From: Spirochaetales bacterium
GTDB lineage: Bacteria; Spirochaetota; Spirochaetia; Sphaerochaetales; Sphaerochaetaceae
Length of the DNA stretch: 64,000 bases
Direction: 5' to 3'
NCBI GenBank assembly: GCA_017614375.1
Contig: JAGABZ010000001.1
Coordinates: 1 to 64,000 of the forward strand
This document shows positions 62,950 through 64,000 of this stretch, piece by piece. A program made the position numbers and the translations under genes. The notes under the pieces were generated by a model. The model did not search any database and was not told the DNA's origin. It saw only the letters and a list, made by a program, of their open reading frames with translations. Position 1 is the first letter of the stretch. The number at the start of each line of letters is the position of its first letter.

Positions 62950-64000
62950 ATGTTCGAACCTGTAGACCTTCACGTGGACTTCTCGAAGCAGGAGCACGAA
63001 ATTCTTGAATTCTGGAAGAAAAACGATGTCTTCCGCCAGTCAATCGAAAGCCGGCCGGCTGACCGTGAATTCGTCTTTTACGACGGACCTCCGTTTGCAA
63101 CCGGTCTGCCGCACTACGGACATATCGTCCCGGGTACGGTCAAGGACATCATCCCCAGATTCAAGACGATGCAGGGCTACAGGGTTTACCGCCGCTGGGG
63201 CTGGGACTGCCACGGACTTCCCGTTGAGAATGAGATGGCAAAGACCATCGGTATCAAGGGGCACAAGGCCATAGTCGACTACGGAGTGGCCCGCTTCAAT
63301 GAGGAGTGCCGCTCGATCGTTCTCAAGTATACCGACGAGTGGAAACGGACCATCGAGCGTACCGGGCGCTGGGTTGATATCGACCATGCCTACAGGACGA
63401 TGGACACTCCGTACATGGAGACCATCTGGTGGGTGTTCAAGACCATGTACGACCGCGGTCTGATTTACGAAGGCTACTATATCCTGCCTTACAGCCCGCT
63501 TCTGGCCACACCGCTTTCAAATCAGGAGGTAAGCCTCGGCGGATACAAGGATGTGGTCGACCCGGCAGTGACGGTCAAGTTCAAGATGGAGGGCTCCGAC
63601 GCCTATTTCCTGGCGTGGACGACCACTCCGTGGACATTGCCGTCCAATCTGGCTCTGGCACTGGGCAGGGACATCGACTACGTAAAGGTCCTGGACAAGG
63701 CCTCCGGTGAGAAATACATCCTGGGAGAGGCGAGGCTGGATCACTACTACAAGGATCCTGAGTCCTACGAGATTCTGCAGAGGTACAAGGGTTCGGAACT
63801 GGCCGGGCTGCGTTACGAGCCGCTTTTCCCGTATTTCAAGGATTTGTATTCAAAGGGCGCCTTCGTAACGGTACTCGGAGATTACGTTACCACTGAGGAC
63901 GGCTGCGGAATCGTTCATACCGCGCCCGGCTTCGGCGTGGACGACTACGAAGTGCTCAAGGGCACCGGCATCCCCGTCGTCTGTCCGATTGACGCCGAAT
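62950..64000 (+). CDS. ileS: Isoleucyl-tRNA synthetase (N-terminal 350 residues, cut by window edge)
   Basis: The first 350 residues of a class I synthetase. FVFYDGPPFATGLPHYGHIVPGTVKDIIPRFKTMQGY contains the HIGH motif as HYGH; WGWDCHGLPVENEM and the editing domain start (AWTTTPWTLPSNLALAL) follow. The short spacing and sequence resemble the eukaryote-like IleS2 group, which often carries mupirocin tolerance; that is inference. GGAG lies 5 bases before the ATG. The KMSKS loop lies beyond the window. Confidence 0.95.
   Translation, partial: MFEPVDLHVDFSKQEHEILEFWKKNDVFRQSIESRPADREFVFYDGPPFATGLPHYGHIVPGTVKDIIPRFKTMQGYRVYRRWGWDCHGLPVENEMAKTIGIKGHKAIVDYGVARFNEECRSIVLKYTDEWKRTIERTGRWVDIDHAYRTMDTPYMETIWWVFKTMYDRGLIYEGYYILPYSPLLATPLSNQEVSLGGYKDVVDPAVTVKFKMEGSDAYFLAWTTTPWTLPSNLALALGRDIDYVKVLDKASGEKYILGEARLDHYYKDPESYEILQRYKGSELAGLRYEPLFPYFKDLYSKGAFVTVLGDYVTTEDGCGIVHTAPGFGVDDYEVLKGTGIPVVCPIDAE

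Overview
The window looks like a chromosomal segment of a spirochaete (class Spirochaetia, nearer the Treponema/Sphaerochaeta side than Borrelia), with G+C in the mid to high 50s per cent by eye. Pointers are a DUF4912 gene paired with a GH57/DUF1957 gene, an NtrB/NtrC pair like the AtoS/AtoC pair of treponemes, a PUR-domain gene beside RNase HII and SMC (as I recall from Borrelia), and mraZ-rsmH-ftsL-murF-mraY-ftsW-ftsQ-ftsA-ftsZ without murE/D/C. The species cannot be named. No flagellar structural gene is seen after hslVU, where treponemes carry flagellar genes; an FlhF-like GTPase with degenerate motifs sits there.

Layout. 1-1.5 kb: a PIN/Phd-type toxin-antitoxin pair between two related repeat arrays. 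1.5-10.4 kb: a large secreted protein, a DegT-like protein without the PLP lysine, nadK, recN, DUF4912 and GH57. 10.8-23.9 kb: the division and wall cluster from mraZ to ftsZ, then xer-dprA-xer-hslV-hslU with no topA. 23.9-35.8 kb: FlhF-like GTPase, a PBP transpeptidase divergent from a LysM/degenerate-M23 protein, secA, murG, cvpA, a clamp-loader subunit and the NtrB/NtrC pair. 35.8-44.4 kb: dinG, groES, a sigma-70-type factor behind a sigma-54-type promoter, ppdK and a GGDEF protein. 44.5-50 kb: four tRNAs, tsaD, an ABC-F protein, coaX and an M29-like peptidase. 50-64 kb: PUR protein, rnhB, smc, an AlbA/RecG-like regulator, ffh-rpsP-khpA-rimM-trmD-rplS, yraN, coaD-rpmF-acpP-rnc, a lipoprotein, cca and the start of ileS.

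Three genome-level patterns stand out. (1) Seven intergenic sites carry arrays of imperfect 40-42 bp repeats. The sequence differs between sites, but the step and the short inverted arms recur. Every convergent gene junction with more than about 100 bp of room has one. (2) A 22-bp motif (GGGGAC followed by GGTCAGGACTTGCCCG) occurs in three exact copies, two inside genes in different reading frames. Its core also lies next to five of the seven arrays. (3) At least eight genes have a good -35/-10 promoter whose predicted start point falls on or within a few bases of the ATG, with no Shine-Dalgarno, so leaderless mRNAs appear common.

Functionally the segment is mostly housekeeping: cell division and peptidoglycan synthesis, protein export and targeting, translation, and DNA repair. 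The most interesting regulatory idea is an RpoN-to-alternative-sigma cascade: an NtrC-type activator about 4 kb from a consensus -24/-12 promoter that drives a group-2 sigma factor, echoing Rrp2-RpoN-RpoS of Borrelia.
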